DNA of 64,000 nucleotides from Sepioteuthis lessoniana (GCA_963585895.1 OY757921.1:53295590-53359589); one strand, 5' to 3'. Numbered from the stretch's first letter, positions 1 to 12,500 are shown. Numbers and translations are program-made. Notes: a model not told the origin generated them from the letters alone.

Positions 1-339
1 CCCGTAGAATTACTGCCCTTTAAATAAGGACCTTTGTTGGATTCTAGTTAATTTTAGAAATTGAAACATGATTCAAATTACAGAAATTTTAAAAATAAGT
101 AAAAGAATAAAAAGGAAATCGTATTGATTAGCCGGAAAATTGTCTCGTAAACAAATCGTGTATTTTACAAAAGTATTTCTATTATAGTTATTGCATCCAA
201 GTCTGAACGATGAATATTATTTGAAATTCGAATAAATGTTTTTCAATAAAAAAAGGGTACTATTGCAGTGGCCCAGTGTGTGAAATGGGCATTATTCAAA
301 ATTCTAAAGTCTTTCAAAATTAACTTTTTTTTCCCTCAG

Positions 340-581
340 TAAAGATGTATGAATGCAGTGGGTTCGGTAATTTTCACTACAACACTTTTGATGGACAAAC
401 TCTCCACTCTCAGAGAAATATCACTTATACTTTTGCTGCAAGCACTAAAGAAGCACAGAACTTTTTCGCGGTTAAAGTTAAGAATGAATACCGTGGAAAA
501 TCTCAGGTTTCCTACACTCGAATTGTCGATATCAAACTGAATGGAGTCTCTATCAGACTGTTGCCAGGAAACGAAATGCTT
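340..581 (+). CDS. Exon 1 (module A): first half of a von Willebrand factor type D (VWD) domain
   Basis: This is the first visible coding exon of a multidomain secreted protein. It follows a pyrimidine-rich acceptor ending ccctcag and stops before gtaagt. It enters with two bases of a split codon and leaves in phase 0. The motif HYNTFDG is the VWD core. The domain is an extracellular cysteine-rich fold used in mucins, zonadhesin and vitellogenin. The matching exon of module B has Cys residues in SCKYTL and ATCK; here both positions are non-Cys, leaving one Cys (YEC). Upstream exons lie outside the window, so the true start is unknown. Confidence 0.88.
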
Positions 582-688
582 GTAAGTAATTATAAACTTT
601 TTAAATACATGTGTACTTTGTATATTTGAATTTTACTTATAACTGAACAAACCAATCCAACTTTCATTTGTTCATAACTACTCTGTAG

Positions 689-912
689 GTGAATGGAGAG
701 AAAAAATCATTTCCAATTGACGATGTTTGGGGATTGTCGGTCTGGTACTCTAGCAGCTGGATTACAGTATCAACATCGTGGGGACTGATAGTTCAGTTTG
801 ATGGAATACATAGAGTGAAGGTGAAAGTAGGGAGTAATTTTTTTAATCAGCTGACTGGAATGTGCGTTAATGACTGCAACAGAAAGAAAGACGACGTCAG
901 AGCAATAAAAAG
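689..912 (+). CDS. Exon 2 (module A): second half of the VWD domain
   Basis: It starts after ctctgtag with VNGEKKSFP, the usual VNG strand of VWD, and ends at aag|gtaagt with two bases left over. It contains QFDG and HRVKVKV, then LTGMCVNDCN followed by KKDD. This corresponds to the GLCGxxNGxxxDD calcium-loop region, but with one extra residue and an added Cys compared with the usual form. The intron before it is only 107 nt, while the same intron in module B is about 2 kb because of a mariner insertion. Confidence 0.88.
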
Positions 913-1169
913 GTAAGTTGTAAGGATGCATTGAAGAAAATATTTGCTGAGTAAAAACATATGAAATATGACATATAACCAGCGCTAAACAGAATAAGAA
1001 TAAGTAACCAGCCAACTTGCTGCATTCATAACATATTCGATGAAGGGAATCTACGCTGTACCTCAACTTAAACGGCAAGAAATAACAGCCGGTACAGTGA
1101 AATCGCAGTCTTGGTAAAAAACAAAAAATAAATAAATAAATAAAACTAATAGACGATACGCCTCAAAAT

Positions 1170-1850
1170 TTAAACCAAGTCCTATTACCGACATCATCAG
1201 TCCATAGTCGGCGATCGTCGACGTCATGCTTCGGTACGTGAGAGACGGACGTTTACGATTCAGTTTAGAGTGGCTTTTGAACGCCGGCGAATCATTGTTG
1301 CCGTTTTGCACAATTGTAAAAATACAGTGGATGGGACGCACTTCGACCGGCCCTACCGCAACAGCGCAGTTTTGGTCGGGTGTGTCATGTTTCTAGATAT
1401 GTAAGTCGGTCGTGGCTGCCTGGCATGGGTGCCGGGGAAGACTCGAATTATCGTCACGCGGCTGAGATTGACATATTCCTTGAGCCCAAGGGGGCCGTCT
1501 TTCCAGGTGCAAACCCTCCTCAGAACAGCAAGGTGTATCACCTCACGCCAGTAGTGCCCCGTTTTAGGGGAATGCCGACTTGGCCCGAGGCATTTTCGGG
1601 CGTGCCAGGTGTTTCTGAGCTACAGTCCTGAGCTTAGACCACCTTAAAAAGGCCGCACTCACCCATTTAGAGGGGCGCGTGACAAATACCTGCATCGCTG
1701 GAGAATCATGGGTAGCTGGAGCCCGGCACCTCTGCAAACAGGTTGAACTTCATCACAGAGTCAGACTCTGACCTCAGTATGTCCGACGACTTTGAGGGAG
1801 CATTGTCTCACTGTGAAGAAGTGCGAGGTTGAAATGACTGCAGCAATGTC
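1170..1850. other. CpG- and GC-rich tract of unknown nature
   Basis: This stretch is far richer in GC and CpG than its surroundings (for example cgatcgtcgacgtc near 1212). It is partly open in two opposed frames (1380-1631 plus, 1353-1541 minus). I recognise no protein in either. Near 1780 an acidic frame beginning MSDDFEG resembles transposase N-termini in style only. It could be a transposon end, part of the mobile ORF that follows, or a CpG island. Confidence 0.4.
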
Positions 1851-2839
1851 ACTTGTGTGATCATACGATAATTTCTAAGATTTGAAAGCTGTTAAGTAAA
1901 AGTAAAAACTAGTACTTCACTATCTCTTACTAATATACTTGACAATTTCAACACTTATGATATTGATGATAACTATGATATATTTTAAACTATAATAATA
2001 TCAATAAGCTTTGTTCAAATTCTTGACGAGACTGTGTGCTTGTACATGTTTGTGCTTTTGGGAAATAAATGAGTTCATCTCTTCTCCCCATTGCTTTGGG
2101 TGAATAGTAGGGTAGAATGAACTCTTTAGCTCTGCTAAGGCAACCAGTTGAGGAAGAGGGCTACCTTCTAAATTGAAATTTTTGGAGTGTTTACAGAACA
2201 TCTCTGGTATACTGATACATTGTTCTTCTGCTATCAACTGGTGAAAAATGTGCGGCTGGTCCCAAGACTTAATTATTATTAATAGATCACCTATTAAGGT
2301 TTTCTAATAGTTCATATCTTTAACTGAACCGTCTGATACTTAAATGTCGGAATCAATGGGAAAGAATAGTCTACACTTAATTTAGACTAAAATTAACATG
2401 TTGATTACAAAACTACTGTCAGTCTTTTTATATCCTGACAATTTCATTTTTCTACAACTTTCTCTCTGAATAAGCATAATTGTATTGTTTTTCTGTAAGT
2501 AATAGGAATGGTTACATGATTAGTTTTATTCTTCTATTGAAAAGGAGAGATAATAATTCTTATATGGTGATTTTAAGCTCATTTTTGAAAGGTATGGTTG
2601 CTTATATTCAGTTTCAAATGGCCCACCCCATAAAACATGTCACGGTTGTTGATAATTCAAATGTCCCAGCTGGTCTTTAGCCTTTAAGCATCAACTTCCT
2701 GTTTCAAGATTCTATGGATGTGGACCAAGGAAACACATGGTAAGTGGGAATTTGCTATACCTATGATTTGATGAGAGCCAAAAAATCACTGCACAGTCTC
2801 TTATATTTGTTTCGTGAAAACCGAAGGATATAACAAGAA

Positions 2840-4130
2840 AAAACATACGTAAAGTCAAGTATCCTAATTTACCATCAGATGTACATTCTTTTCTTTTATC
2901 AGTTGAAATCCCAGTGCCATTTTTCGTTCACCTACTTACTCCTGAAGATCAGGATCATGATTAAAAACTCAGTGATACCAATGATGCAGAATTTGAAATT
3001 AAAGATAAACCAACTCGTAAATTAAAAATAAACTAACTTTCACGAGATTTGTGACTACCAAAAAAAGTCTTCAGATCATTTAGGATAAAACTGAATTAGA
3101 ATTAGAATTTATGATCCAGAGTAAATGGATTTCTGCAATACTTTCGAAGTCACAATAGGTTTTTGTATTGCCAAAGCATACCGGGTTTACTGAATGAATT
3201 GGGTATTTGGATGCATAGCTCAAATAAATGGCGTCTGTTCAACTATAGCTCAAAGTGAAGCATAAAGTGTTTTCCCTTCCATAATAGCAATTCCCGTGAT
3301 GCTGTCACTGTCAAGTATTGTATTTATATTTGGGAAGAATAAGAAGACATAAAAACCTTTGAGTTGTTTCAATATCTCAAACACAATTAGACTATCTATG
3401 CTGACCTTAACACAATTCTTCCTTCCTTGGCATCAAAGATGGTACACTAAATATCCTTGATTTTTGCATGAGATACAACAGAACGCAACAAAAACATTGA
3501 GTTTAAGCGGAATGGACATCCAAAAGCTGATAAAAAACCCGATGATTCCAACATTATACATGAGTCACTTGTTAACAAAGAAAAATATATTCCCATCTCT
3601 GTAAATGAAACTGGGTCTCATGAAACAATTCGGTTAAGTACTGCCAACTTAAGGTGACTATTTTGAGTACACAATTTTGTCATTTCCTGGCCAGCCAATT
3701 GAAAAAAATCAAGGGTGGTGTATTTGATGGTCATCAGATTCAGGTAGTTTATCAAGGGTGAATATTTTATCGAGACAATATCCTAAGTTGAAAATACTGT
3801 TTGGCTAAGCTTCAAAGACCTGGTCATGAACTTTTGGGAAATGCTCGTCCTAAGAATTACACCAAACTTGTCCAGAAATTATTGAAGAGCTACAAAATGT
3901 CCGATTGCAGTATAATAATTAAGTTGCATTTTCTGCATAACCATCTGGCTAACTTACGGAAAAAAAACTAAGTGATGTCAGCGAAGAACAAGATGAACAA
4001 TTCCACCAAAATTTGGAGGTCATGAAGGAAAGGTAGATGGAATGGAAATATAATGGCAGACTATTATTGGCGGATAAAGTGAAATTGTTTGCAGATTGAG
4101 CCCTCTTGGAAACACTTTAAGTGATTTTTT
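2840..4130 (+). pseudogene. Decayed copy of a multicopy transposon-like ORF family (plus-strand copy)
   Basis: Conceptual translation with many stops and frame changes keeps blocks of a protein family that I have seen repeated in invertebrate genomes but cannot name. Blocks include YCQSIPGLLNELGI and WRLFNYSSK near 3160-3250, GGVFDGHQI near 3715, FKDLVMNFW near 3810, and a block near 3900-4060 matching the usual cysteine/histidine-containing tail. The order matches the minus-strand copy at 6480-7640. There is no intact ORF. It lies inside intron 2 and is not a host exon. Confidence 0.5.
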
Positions 4131-4755
4131 TTGGCTTTACTACTTACAAATGCACTTGCAGTAACTATACTTTTGCATGAACTAAATTTCTACAAACATT
4201 AGAGTCAAGTAATATTTTAAAATTGTCGATTGTATATAGTTTTTTAAAAGAGTCAATTAAATAAAGGCAAATCCTTTAGCAACAAATGTTGATGGGAAAT
4301 GGAAAAACTGATCATTTTAGTGCCAGACATGGAAAGGTATTCTAAAGCAAATGTCAGATCTAACCTTAGGCGAAACTTACGCATAAACACTTCCTGAGTT
4401 TTCGTGATACATAGTGCATAATACAAACATTCCAAAGAGTCACTTTATTGCTACAGAACATTTTTTGGCATGGTACCCACTATTTGTTCTTCATTTTTGT
4501 GAGAATGACCACGATCCGTCATGGCGGGGCTCTTCAGCATCTGTTATTGTATTGCCCTTACCTGTTGTTATTTCCGTGTTTAGCCTCTTATAAACTGTAT
4601 ACAAGATTTTAACCGATTATTTCATGGACAATATATCAGTATATCAGATGCTATGTAAGTTTAAGGTATCAGCAATTCTTATTGCTTCGGTGTTGTTTTG
4701 ACTTACAAGGGGCACCCCAATATTAAGATACAAAGATATAAGTTAAATTCATTTC

Positions 4756-4795
4756 AGAGAGAGAGAGAGAGAGTGAGAGAGAGGGGGAGGGAGAG
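4756..4795. repeat. AG-rich microsatellite
   Basis: Run of (AG)n interrupted by gtg and a short G tract. Intronic. Confidence 0.9.
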
Positions 4796-4931
4796 TTGGC
4801 AAAATGCAAATGATTAAGTCTCTTAAAAACCTCGTTAGTATTTTCCTTAAGGCATTGATTTATTGATATTCTTTTGTTCGATTTATTGATTTCATCTTAT
4901 CTAACCATTTTTGTTTGTTTTCCTATTTTAG

Positions 4932-5200
4932 ATGCAATGTATCTAATTGGAATGCAGGTTGTAAGCCTTACGAAACCAAGAGGTGCAACGTGATAAAACA
5001 CCAAATATTTACGAGGTGCATAAAAAAACTTGGAAAGAAAAAAGTCGAAGAATATTTGAAATCTTGTCAAATCGAGGCTTGTTTTTATCATAAGAGCAGA
5101 AAGTTTTATAAAACTAATTTGTGTTTCACTATCGAAAGTTTTGCTGGGGTATGTGCTCAAGCAGGATTCAATGTGGATTGGAGAAAAGTTTCCAAATGCC
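4932..5200 (+). CDS. Exon 3 (module A): C8 domain
   Basis: It starts after ttttag with the single base that completes the split Arg codon and ends at tgcc|gtaag with one base over. It encodes a C8 domain, the cysteine-rich helical domain that follows VWD in mucin and VWF-like proteins. Visible cysteines include RCN, GCK, RCNV, TRC, SCQ, EACF, LCF, VCA and SKC. The late WRKVSKC motif matches the C8 end and runs directly into the TIL domain of exon 4. The frame and cysteine spacing across that junction support direct splicing to 8963. Confidence 0.88.
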
Positions 5201-5288
5201 GTAAGAAATTAATGTTTTTATTCATTAAGGTTTGGTATTGTTATATGGCCTACCAACGCTTGTAGGTTGTTTATTGACAAATCGTGTT

Positions 5289-5388
5289 TACACACATACA
5301 CATACACACACACACACACGCGCGCACGCACACACATACATACATAAATATATATATACATATATATAATATTATATTATATATGTAT
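5289..5388. repeat. CA/TA compound microsatellite
   Basis: (CA)n with CG interruptions passes into (TA)n. It lies in the intron after exon 3. Confidence 0.85.
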
Positions 5389-5474
5389 GTTTTGTAAATG
5401 AATAGTTTGTAGGTGCAATTAAATGATTAAACAGTTTTATTTGACCTATAGACCAATAGATTTGATTCTTACAG

Positions 5475-5640
5475 GTACTATCACTCCAGGTCATAGTGGA
5501 CCTGGGATTAATGGCAATGAAGAGGTATTCCACATTCGCCAAGGCTCTGGGACTGGAGCCATACTATCAGATACAGTTTGGTGTCATACCCAAGACACTT
5601 ATATTTATGAAGATTTTTGTTCATTCACAAAGTAATTAAA
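5475..5640 (+). repeat. Intronic dispersed repeat, module A copy
   Basis: This piece looks like an exon, with an acceptor-like ttacag, matching phase and an open frame of about 53 codons. However, the same sequence occurs diverged at 35062-35160 plus 36064-36100 and inverted at 13730-13925. Skipping it gives the correct C8-TIL spacing and frame. I therefore call it an intronic repeat with coding-like character. An alternative exon cannot be excluded without RNA data. Confidence 0.55.
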
Positions 5641-5870
5641 TTACTTTATAATTCTTTTCACTCCCAATTCATGAAATGAGAAAAAGGATTTTTAGTAGGC
5701 TAGTAGTTGTTTTCTTTTAGTTCAATTTTTAAAGCCAATGAAATCTTTAAAATTTCTTCGTTTATTGGAAATCTTTTAAAACAATATTTTTTTAATTCTT
5801 ATATTTTTTTAATTCATGTACTAGAAATTTTAAATAAGCAAATATTATTATTGTTATTGAACTGATTACA

Positions 5871-5903
5871 CACTCGCACGCACACATATACACACACACG
5901 CAC

Positions 5904-5966
<63 letters not shown>

Positions 5967-5985
5967 TTTGCGTGCGTGCGTGCGT
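5871..5985. repeat. TG microsatellite
   Basis: Long (TG)n with flanking CA and CGTG units, intronic. Confidence 0.9.
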
Positions 5986-6479
5986 ACGGGGTGTTAATGT
6001 ATGTATTTGTATCATGGATTGAATAAAGAGACTGGAAAAGCTGAAATATTTACGAATGTCAACATCAGAAGTATTCATATTTTTACAACCAACAATAAAA
6101 AAGTTATTCGAATAGATTAGTGATATTGATTAAATATTATTATATAAATTATTAAATGTACGCAAGCAGATTTTATGAAATAATTTTCTAATGTTTACGA
6201 CGTCATTTTTTCAAGGTCGAATATATAATAGCTGATTTTAAGGTGGTTTTTTATCTTGAATCCGTAAATCATACTCATTTTTACTAATTAGATTAAATTT
6301 CTAAGATACAAGCACTTACTTAAAATGTATGGAACAGTATTATAACACTATTTATTTTCTTGTTGAAGTAAACAAATAATGTTATATTTAGGGCTGACAT
6401 ATTCGCAGAAAGTTCACATTGTACCATAGAAAACTAAAAAATACACAAAAGAAGCTATTTAAGGATGAAAATTTTTTTC

Positions 6480-7640
6480 ATGGTTTTCCTTCAGTGCAGA
6501 CAGCCACTGTATCCCACTTCAAGCACCAACAGTAGTCAGTGAGAAATCTTATATCCCAGTAGCCTTGGTAGCGGTCCTTCATAATGTGCCCACCCTGCTG
6601 ATCACTTAAATCTTCACAGTTCTTTAGAAAATAGTTCATATGTCACCGCAGAAAGTGAAGTTTGACTTAATATTCGTGCCCCGATTTGGTGGAAACTCTT
6701 CAGTAGCTCTTCAAGTTTTTTCTTACATTCCGCACTCCGGTGGTTTTCCAGGAAGTTTGTAGCTACTGATTTCAGTGACTACAAGGCAGACATTTCAGCT
6801 TCTCTCAGTGCTTCATCAAAAATTGAGTCCTCCATTATTTCTCGTATTTAAGGGCCTTCAAATATACCAACCTTGAGTTTCTCCATACTTATCCATGGGA
6901 ACCTCTCTTGGAGGAAAGCAAACCCAGTGCCTTCCCTTGTCACTTCCTTCAAAAAGTCCTTCATTACTCCTAACTTGATATGTACGAGTAGAAGCAGCAT
7001 ATTGTTTCGTTCAAATAGAGGATGAGCCTGAACGTTATTCGAGCGAGGTTTTAAAACTTGTCTTAAAGGCCACTCTTGTCTGACATAATGATAGTCGTCA
7101 GCCTGGTTGTGCCAGACACAGAAAACAAAGATACTTTGTATACCTACCTAGGTGACTAATGACCGGTCCAACCACATTAAGATCTCCACAGATCAAAAAT
7201 GTGTGCTTCTGGCAGTTAACAGCAGACAGCAAATGATCCAAATGAAAGACTATTCCTATTATATAGAAGAACTGCTCAGAGACTTTTGCCAAATAAGTCG
7301 TTAAAAATTCTTCATTCAGTAGTTGCCTTCTCTAAGCCCTTTGATTTCATCAATCCACCAATATTGTTACAGTATATCACTGATTGAACGTGAAACACAC
7401 TCTTCTCTCTTCCTGTTTCGATATCAGTAGAACGTTGTTCCAGGTGCCAACTGATGCAGACTCCTTTGAAAGCTTTATGTCTCGTGTTAGATCATCGAGT
7501 TCACTGTGTGTCAAGAGTACTGGCTGGCTTTTATCATCCCCATCTACAACAATCGGGTCACTATGTTTGGAATCAGAGCTATATTCCATGTTACCATCTG
7601 GCTCAGAAATAGGAAGGTCTGGATCATGAGGGACTGGTCA
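6480..7640 (-). pseudogene. Decayed copy of the same multicopy transposon-like ORF family (minus-strand copy)
   Basis: Read on the minus strand from 7640 down to 6480, the translation shows an acidic N-terminus (LPISEPDGNMEYSSDS), then LLTHSELDDLTRDIKLSKES, then GDLNVVG and YTKYLCFLC near 7130-7190, a basic middle, SVATNFLENHRSAECKKKL near 6730, and a C-terminal block near 6500-6600. Stops and frameshifts break it throughout. It belongs with the copy at 2840-4130 and is more complete at the N-terminus. Function is unknown to me; multicopy behaviour suggests a mobile element. Confidence 0.55.
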
Positions 7641-8369
7641 ATCTAACAGAAAGAACGTTAGGGTATTGGATGTGGTACTTGTTCTTGCGATTTATTCCTT
7701 TTACCTGTATCATTCAGAAAAAGCAGACCGTAATGGGATCTTTCCTTCCTTTCAGACCATTGGAATAGCAAATGGCATTTTCTTCCTTTTACCATTCCTT
7801 CAATCCTTCAAGTTCTCCGCACATGTTTTACTGCAAACGTGGGGAGTTAATGACTTATCCTGATCCCCATGTTTGACTCAAAATTAATCACAAAATCAGT
7901 GATTTTCGCTTGACGGATAGGAAAAAACAAGTTACTGCAGATATAACAGAACCTGTCTAGATTATTCTTACACTTGCGATACATTTTTGCGGATATAAAA
8001 ATATTAGCTGAAAAGAGAAAAAATAAATCAGCACTCATTTTGTCATTGATACTTGATTCAGTTCATTAAAGTCATTTTAAGGTGAAAGATAAGTCCCGTT
8101 CCCACTATGTATGTGTGTGTTGGCATGTAGGGAGGTACACTGTATTTTGGTACTCATACAACACTATGTATTCTACTAAAAATCAGGAACCCATGATCAT
8201 CCCTGAAAAATTGAGACCACAGGCTTTTTAATAAGTCTTATTATTGTTTACAACTTGTTGTGAAGTATTTATCATATTTACCCAACCCCTCCGATCGGGC
8301 AGGATATGACACAAGGTCAATTTTTTAAGCGGAGTTTAACAGGTTTGAATTCAGAGTTTTCCTTTTCCT

Positions 8370-8560
8370 AGACTAGTTGCCTCACCGAGGCTGAAGAACC
8401 TAGTCTGCCCTACTATTTACCCATAGCTGGAGGGAGAATAATTGGATTCATACCTTTCCCAAGGGTATTAGTGCTATTTGAAATGCAATCAGTCCAGGAT
8501 TTGAACTTGTGTCGCCGTGTCCAATTCCTGCGACGATAACCATTGTTGTGAAGTATTTAT
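8370..8560 (-). repeat. tRNA-derived SINE-like repeat
   Basis: On the minus strand a B-box-like GTTCAAATCC occurs near 8500. The adjoining body contains ttcatacctttcccaagggt, which is shared with the copy at 49770-49925. Typical of tRNA-derived SINEs; no intact tRNA is present. Confidence 0.5.
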
Positions 8561-8962
8561 GCACATCTTAAAAACCAGACCTGACCAAAAGAATTGGATG
8601 TTATTTCAATTCAGCATAAAATGATGATCATATATCACTTGAAAAGAGCTTTTGAAAAAGATTTAACGTAGGCCAGTGTTATTAATGAAGACTGAAGCAT
8701 TATTTTGATTATTTCACATTATGACACCTGAAGCATTCTTTTGATTATTTCACCTATTATAACATATATTCATCATCTCATTTGATATAAAAATAACTTT
8801 TGAAGTACTATGACTAACCTCCTTTGATCTCTTAATATTAGATTAGGAATATTACAATATAATCTAGTTTACAAATAGAAAATACAAATGATGTTAAAAA
8901 ATTGTGTTGCAATTATACGGATGTTTTCTAAAAGTTTAAATTTATGGATTCTCTCTTAACAG

Positions 8963-9153
8963 CGAAGAAGTGTCCTCCGAGACAAGAATATAAATTCGCT
9001 ACGCCGAGTTGTCAACCATCTTGCGCTAATCCTAAGCCGAAGTGCAAAGGTTTCATTGAAGGTTGTGTGTGTCGAAAAGGACTTATACTCAGCGGAAATA
9101 AATGCGTTCCAAAATCTAAATGTGGATGTTTCTACAAAGGATTGTACATTGAA
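8963..9153 (+). CDS. Exon 4 (module A): trypsin-inhibitor-like (TIL) cysteine-rich domain
   Basis: It starts after cttaacag with two bases completing a Pro codon from exon 3 and ends in phase 0 before gtaagt. It opens with KKCPPRQEY and shows the TIL spacing PSCQPSC, KPKC, EGCVC, GNKC, KCGC, giving nine cysteines. In VWD-C8-TIL modules this domain packs on the D assembly. It is not evidence of protease inhibition in this context. The next exon continues with the E segment. Confidence 0.88.
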
Positions 9154-9950
9154 GTAAGTAAATAATAATTGCCGTTATTCAACACGTATTTCATTGGTTA
9201 AATGCAATTTCACTTCATTTTTTTACCGACAAATACCTGAATAATCTATTTCAAAATTACATCAAGGCATGCAGATCGTCTTCAAGGAAATAGCTTTGTA
9301 GCTTAATACTTTCAATAATTATTCAAATCGTTCGGATTTGACATGTTTTATAAGGCTATTATTTGAGCTATTCAGAAAGCGAGAGGCGATTACAGCCGAA
9401 TGAAAAAAGGTAAAAAAAAGGTCATTACAATTTTTTGTCTCCGTCGATATACTAAAAACTGTCAATTATCTGGGAATATTTTGCCGTACAATCAAAGTAA
9501 TATTTAATACTTTATTTTTCTATGTTTAAAATTAATTTATACATATATTTATGTATGTAAAGTGTGAGTGAAGAAAAGCAGAAACAACTTTTGAGGTAAA
9601 AGTGATAAATTAACATAAATGTATTGATAGAACTGTCTTCCTTTTATTCCCAAGTCAATCGACTAGAACTCTTTTTATTGAAAAGCCGCTAAATGATAAG
9701 TGACTGATAGTATAAAGGATTTTGAATAACTAAAGATCGGGCAATGACAAATACCACAAACTTTTTCGGATTTAAACAAATGAACAATTGTATCAGTCAT
9801 AATCCAAATAGCAGTTTAAGTAAAAAATGAAGATGAATTCCGAACACGTCACTTTTTAAGTAATCCTTGAACACTCACTAAGTTAAAACTTAGTACATTT
9901 TAAATTTTAAAAAAGCATTTATGACCTGCTTGAGTGTCCTTTATTAGAAT
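9154..9950. other. Start of intron 4, no recognised element
   Basis: AT-rich sequence before the LINE copy that begins near 9955. No exon, RNA gene or clear repeat seen. Confidence 0.5.
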
Positions 9951-9954
9951 ATTT

Positions 9955-12500
9955 GCTCACATCTGTAACCGGAGCACAGATAATAAACAACTTCTGGGTA
10001 TATTATAACCGCAATATGCTACATACGAAAAATGACAAATCCAAACTTAATTCAAGGTTGGACCCAGAAAACAAGTCATGGTATCATGATCGGTAGGTGC
10101 ACCCTTGATAAACATCATGATCGGCATCCTGTAAAAGTTGGCTATTCTAATTCCCGGTCCAAAAATAATGACCAAACCAACGGAAAAAATGGACAAGGGG
10201 GAACAAAAAAAACTGCACTTCATTGTTATTTAAACATCAATTCAACACATAGAGGGTATAAAAATGTACGATAGAAATTTGGACAGAATCTGCAAGATTT
10301 AATACTAGCCAAAGACGTGCAGACCAACATATAATAATACAGAACGGTTTATTTTCTGACCTTGAGTTACAAGAAATATGTAAACAAGTAAATATGAAAG
10401 GATATGAACAAGATCCTCAAACCCAAACCGAAACGCTATATACTGAAAAAACAAGACCTTCCAACCCAATTTCAACACAAAATGCAAAAATTCGAAACAC
10501 CTCAAACTCAAGTACCACAAAAAATGTAACGCAAGAAAATCATGACTGAAAAGTTGACTATATGATCAAACCTTAAGAACTAAGACTAGACGAAAGTCAA
10601 GGTTTAAACCAAAAGGTAAACAAATTATTACCGAATATCCCAACGCCCAACACCACTGAGCAACACAAGCTTATCTATATAGGAGCAAAATTCGTATGTG
10701 ATGAAATCAGTGATCCTCCAAGGAACAGAAATTGAAAACCTGGATGGGAAATTAGGTTAGAATAAAGAAATTTCGAGAAGCAAAATGCCTCAAGAAGAAA
10801 AAACATACGAGGATATGTTAGTATGAATAGATCAAAACAAAGCTGCAAACAATTCTGAAAATGCGACTTGAAGAGAGAAATCAAAAGATATTGGTGAAAG
10901 AAAGGATACTTAAACACACACTGGACCAGGGTTAAGCAATACAAATAAAACAGGACTTTCTAAAATAACCAAAGAAAATTCTACCAGCAATTGTCCCATC
11001 AACTGGACGCAAAGGAAGCAAAACAAAGTTAGAGTAAAAAATGGGAATAGAAAGAATATAACGGAAAGGCCAATTAGGTAAATAACAGGAAAAAGAATAA
11101 CAAGAACTTGAAATCCCTTTTGACAGAAATATCCCAGCAATCGCTCAGAACAACTGAACTGAAAAATACCTAGTAATGATGGCGTACTCAGATTCTGGTT
11201 AAAAAAATTTATATCAATCCACGATAAACTGCCTAAAAGAAGCAAATATACCCGAATGGATGATTAAGGGGAAGAATACATTGATCCCAAAAGTTCTACA
11301 AAAAGGAAGACTTTCCATCAACTATAGACCATTAACGTGTTTACCTGTGATGTGGAAAATCCTAATTAGAGAGATCAATTCATCGTTAGTAACCCATAAA
11401 CTGCTTCACGAAGAATAGAAAGGATACCATAAGGGAACAAGAAGAACAGTTGATTTACAGTATGCTTATCCTCACATCCTCAATTAGTGCAAAGCAAAAT
11501 AGAAAAATGGACCAATGATGTAGATTGATGACAAAAAGTCATTGACATGGCTTCACAAAGCTAGATAACAAGCAATATGAAAATGTTCAAGATATCCGAC
11601 AAAGGCGTAAAATTCATCATGGAAGCCATGAAAAAGTGAAAAGTGGAATTGACAGCAGGAGGAAAAACCTTTGACAGAGGTGAAAATCTACAGTGGCTTT
11701 CACCACTGCGATTACAAATCGCAATGATGCCACTCAGTCACATATTTAGGAAGTGCAAAGGAGATTGCAAATTTATTAAATCGCAAGTAAAGATAAGTCA
11801 CATCATATATATGGACGACATCAACCTGTTTACCAAAAAAAAAAAAAAAAAAGAATTGGAGACCCTGATAAAAATTATAAGAAAATAAAACGAGGGCATA
11901 CGAATGGAATTGGATATAAAAATGTGCTATGCTCATATTGAGAATTGGGAAAAAAACAAATAACGGAAGGAATACAGGGGCTAAGAATAAGAACGCTCGG
12001 AGAAAAAGAAACTTACTCGTAGATGAGAATACCAGAAGCGGACATAACCAAACAAGTGGAAATGAAAGAAAAACTAAGAAAAAGTACCTTAGACGAACGA
12101 GAAAGCTTCTCCAAACCAAATTCTTCAGGGGAAATGTCATCAAAGGGATAAATACTGGGATGGTCTTCCTTTTAAGATACTCGAGATAATTCTTAAAATG
12201 GACTAAGTAAGAATTCAGACATATAGACCGGAAGACAAGATAATTGATGAGGATTGGCAAGATTTTATATCGGAGAGATGACAAAGACTGGCTATAAGCG
12301 TCCAGATAAAAAGGACAAAGAGGACTCGTAAGCATTGAAGATTGCGTAGATGCTTCATTTTAAGCATTAAAAATGACCACATTGAAGATGCAAAGAAAGA
12401 TTAATTACAACGGTAACTAACAGTACTGACATCTTAAAGACAAACAGAACAATAACAAGGAAACAGAAATGGTATGAAAAACAACTGTATGGATATTTTG
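9955..12500 (+). mobile_element. R4/Dong-like LINE, decayed plus-strand copy
   Basis: The start (acatctgtaac, then a segment around tcatgatcggtaggtgc) matches other copies at about 26570 and, inverted, at about 22000. Further along, frames near 11310 give NYRPLTCLPVMWKI, near 11650 give VELTAGGKTF, and near 11810 IIYMDDINLF, which carries the RT catalytic YMDD-type box. Near 12090 KYLRRTRKLL is kept. The family ORF joins a reverse transcriptase to a C-terminal restriction-like endonuclease, as read in the copy at 22690-25740. Many stops make this copy dead. It fills most of intron 4. Confidence 0.65.

Larger units (their letters stand above)
913..4931 (+). other. Intron 2 of the host gene, with a CpG-rich tract and a decayed mobile ORF
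   Basis: About 4 kb separates exon 2 from exon 3. It has a CpG-rich stretch at roughly 1170-1850, a decayed multicopy ORF at 2840-4130 and an AG-rich microsatellite near 4756-4795. No host exon was found in it. The split codon left by exon 2 is completed exactly by exon 3. Confidence 0.7.

Noticed and set aside
5475-5635. A 53-codon exon between C8 and TIL in module A
   Set aside because: The phase fits, but splicing exon 3 directly to exon 4 restores the expected Cys spacing, and the sequence recurs elsewhere, once inverted. Listed as a repeat.
11712-12335. 207-codon minus-strand open frame
   Set aside because: It is the antisense shadow of the plus-strand LINE copy, rich in Phe and Leu because of the A-rich sense strand.
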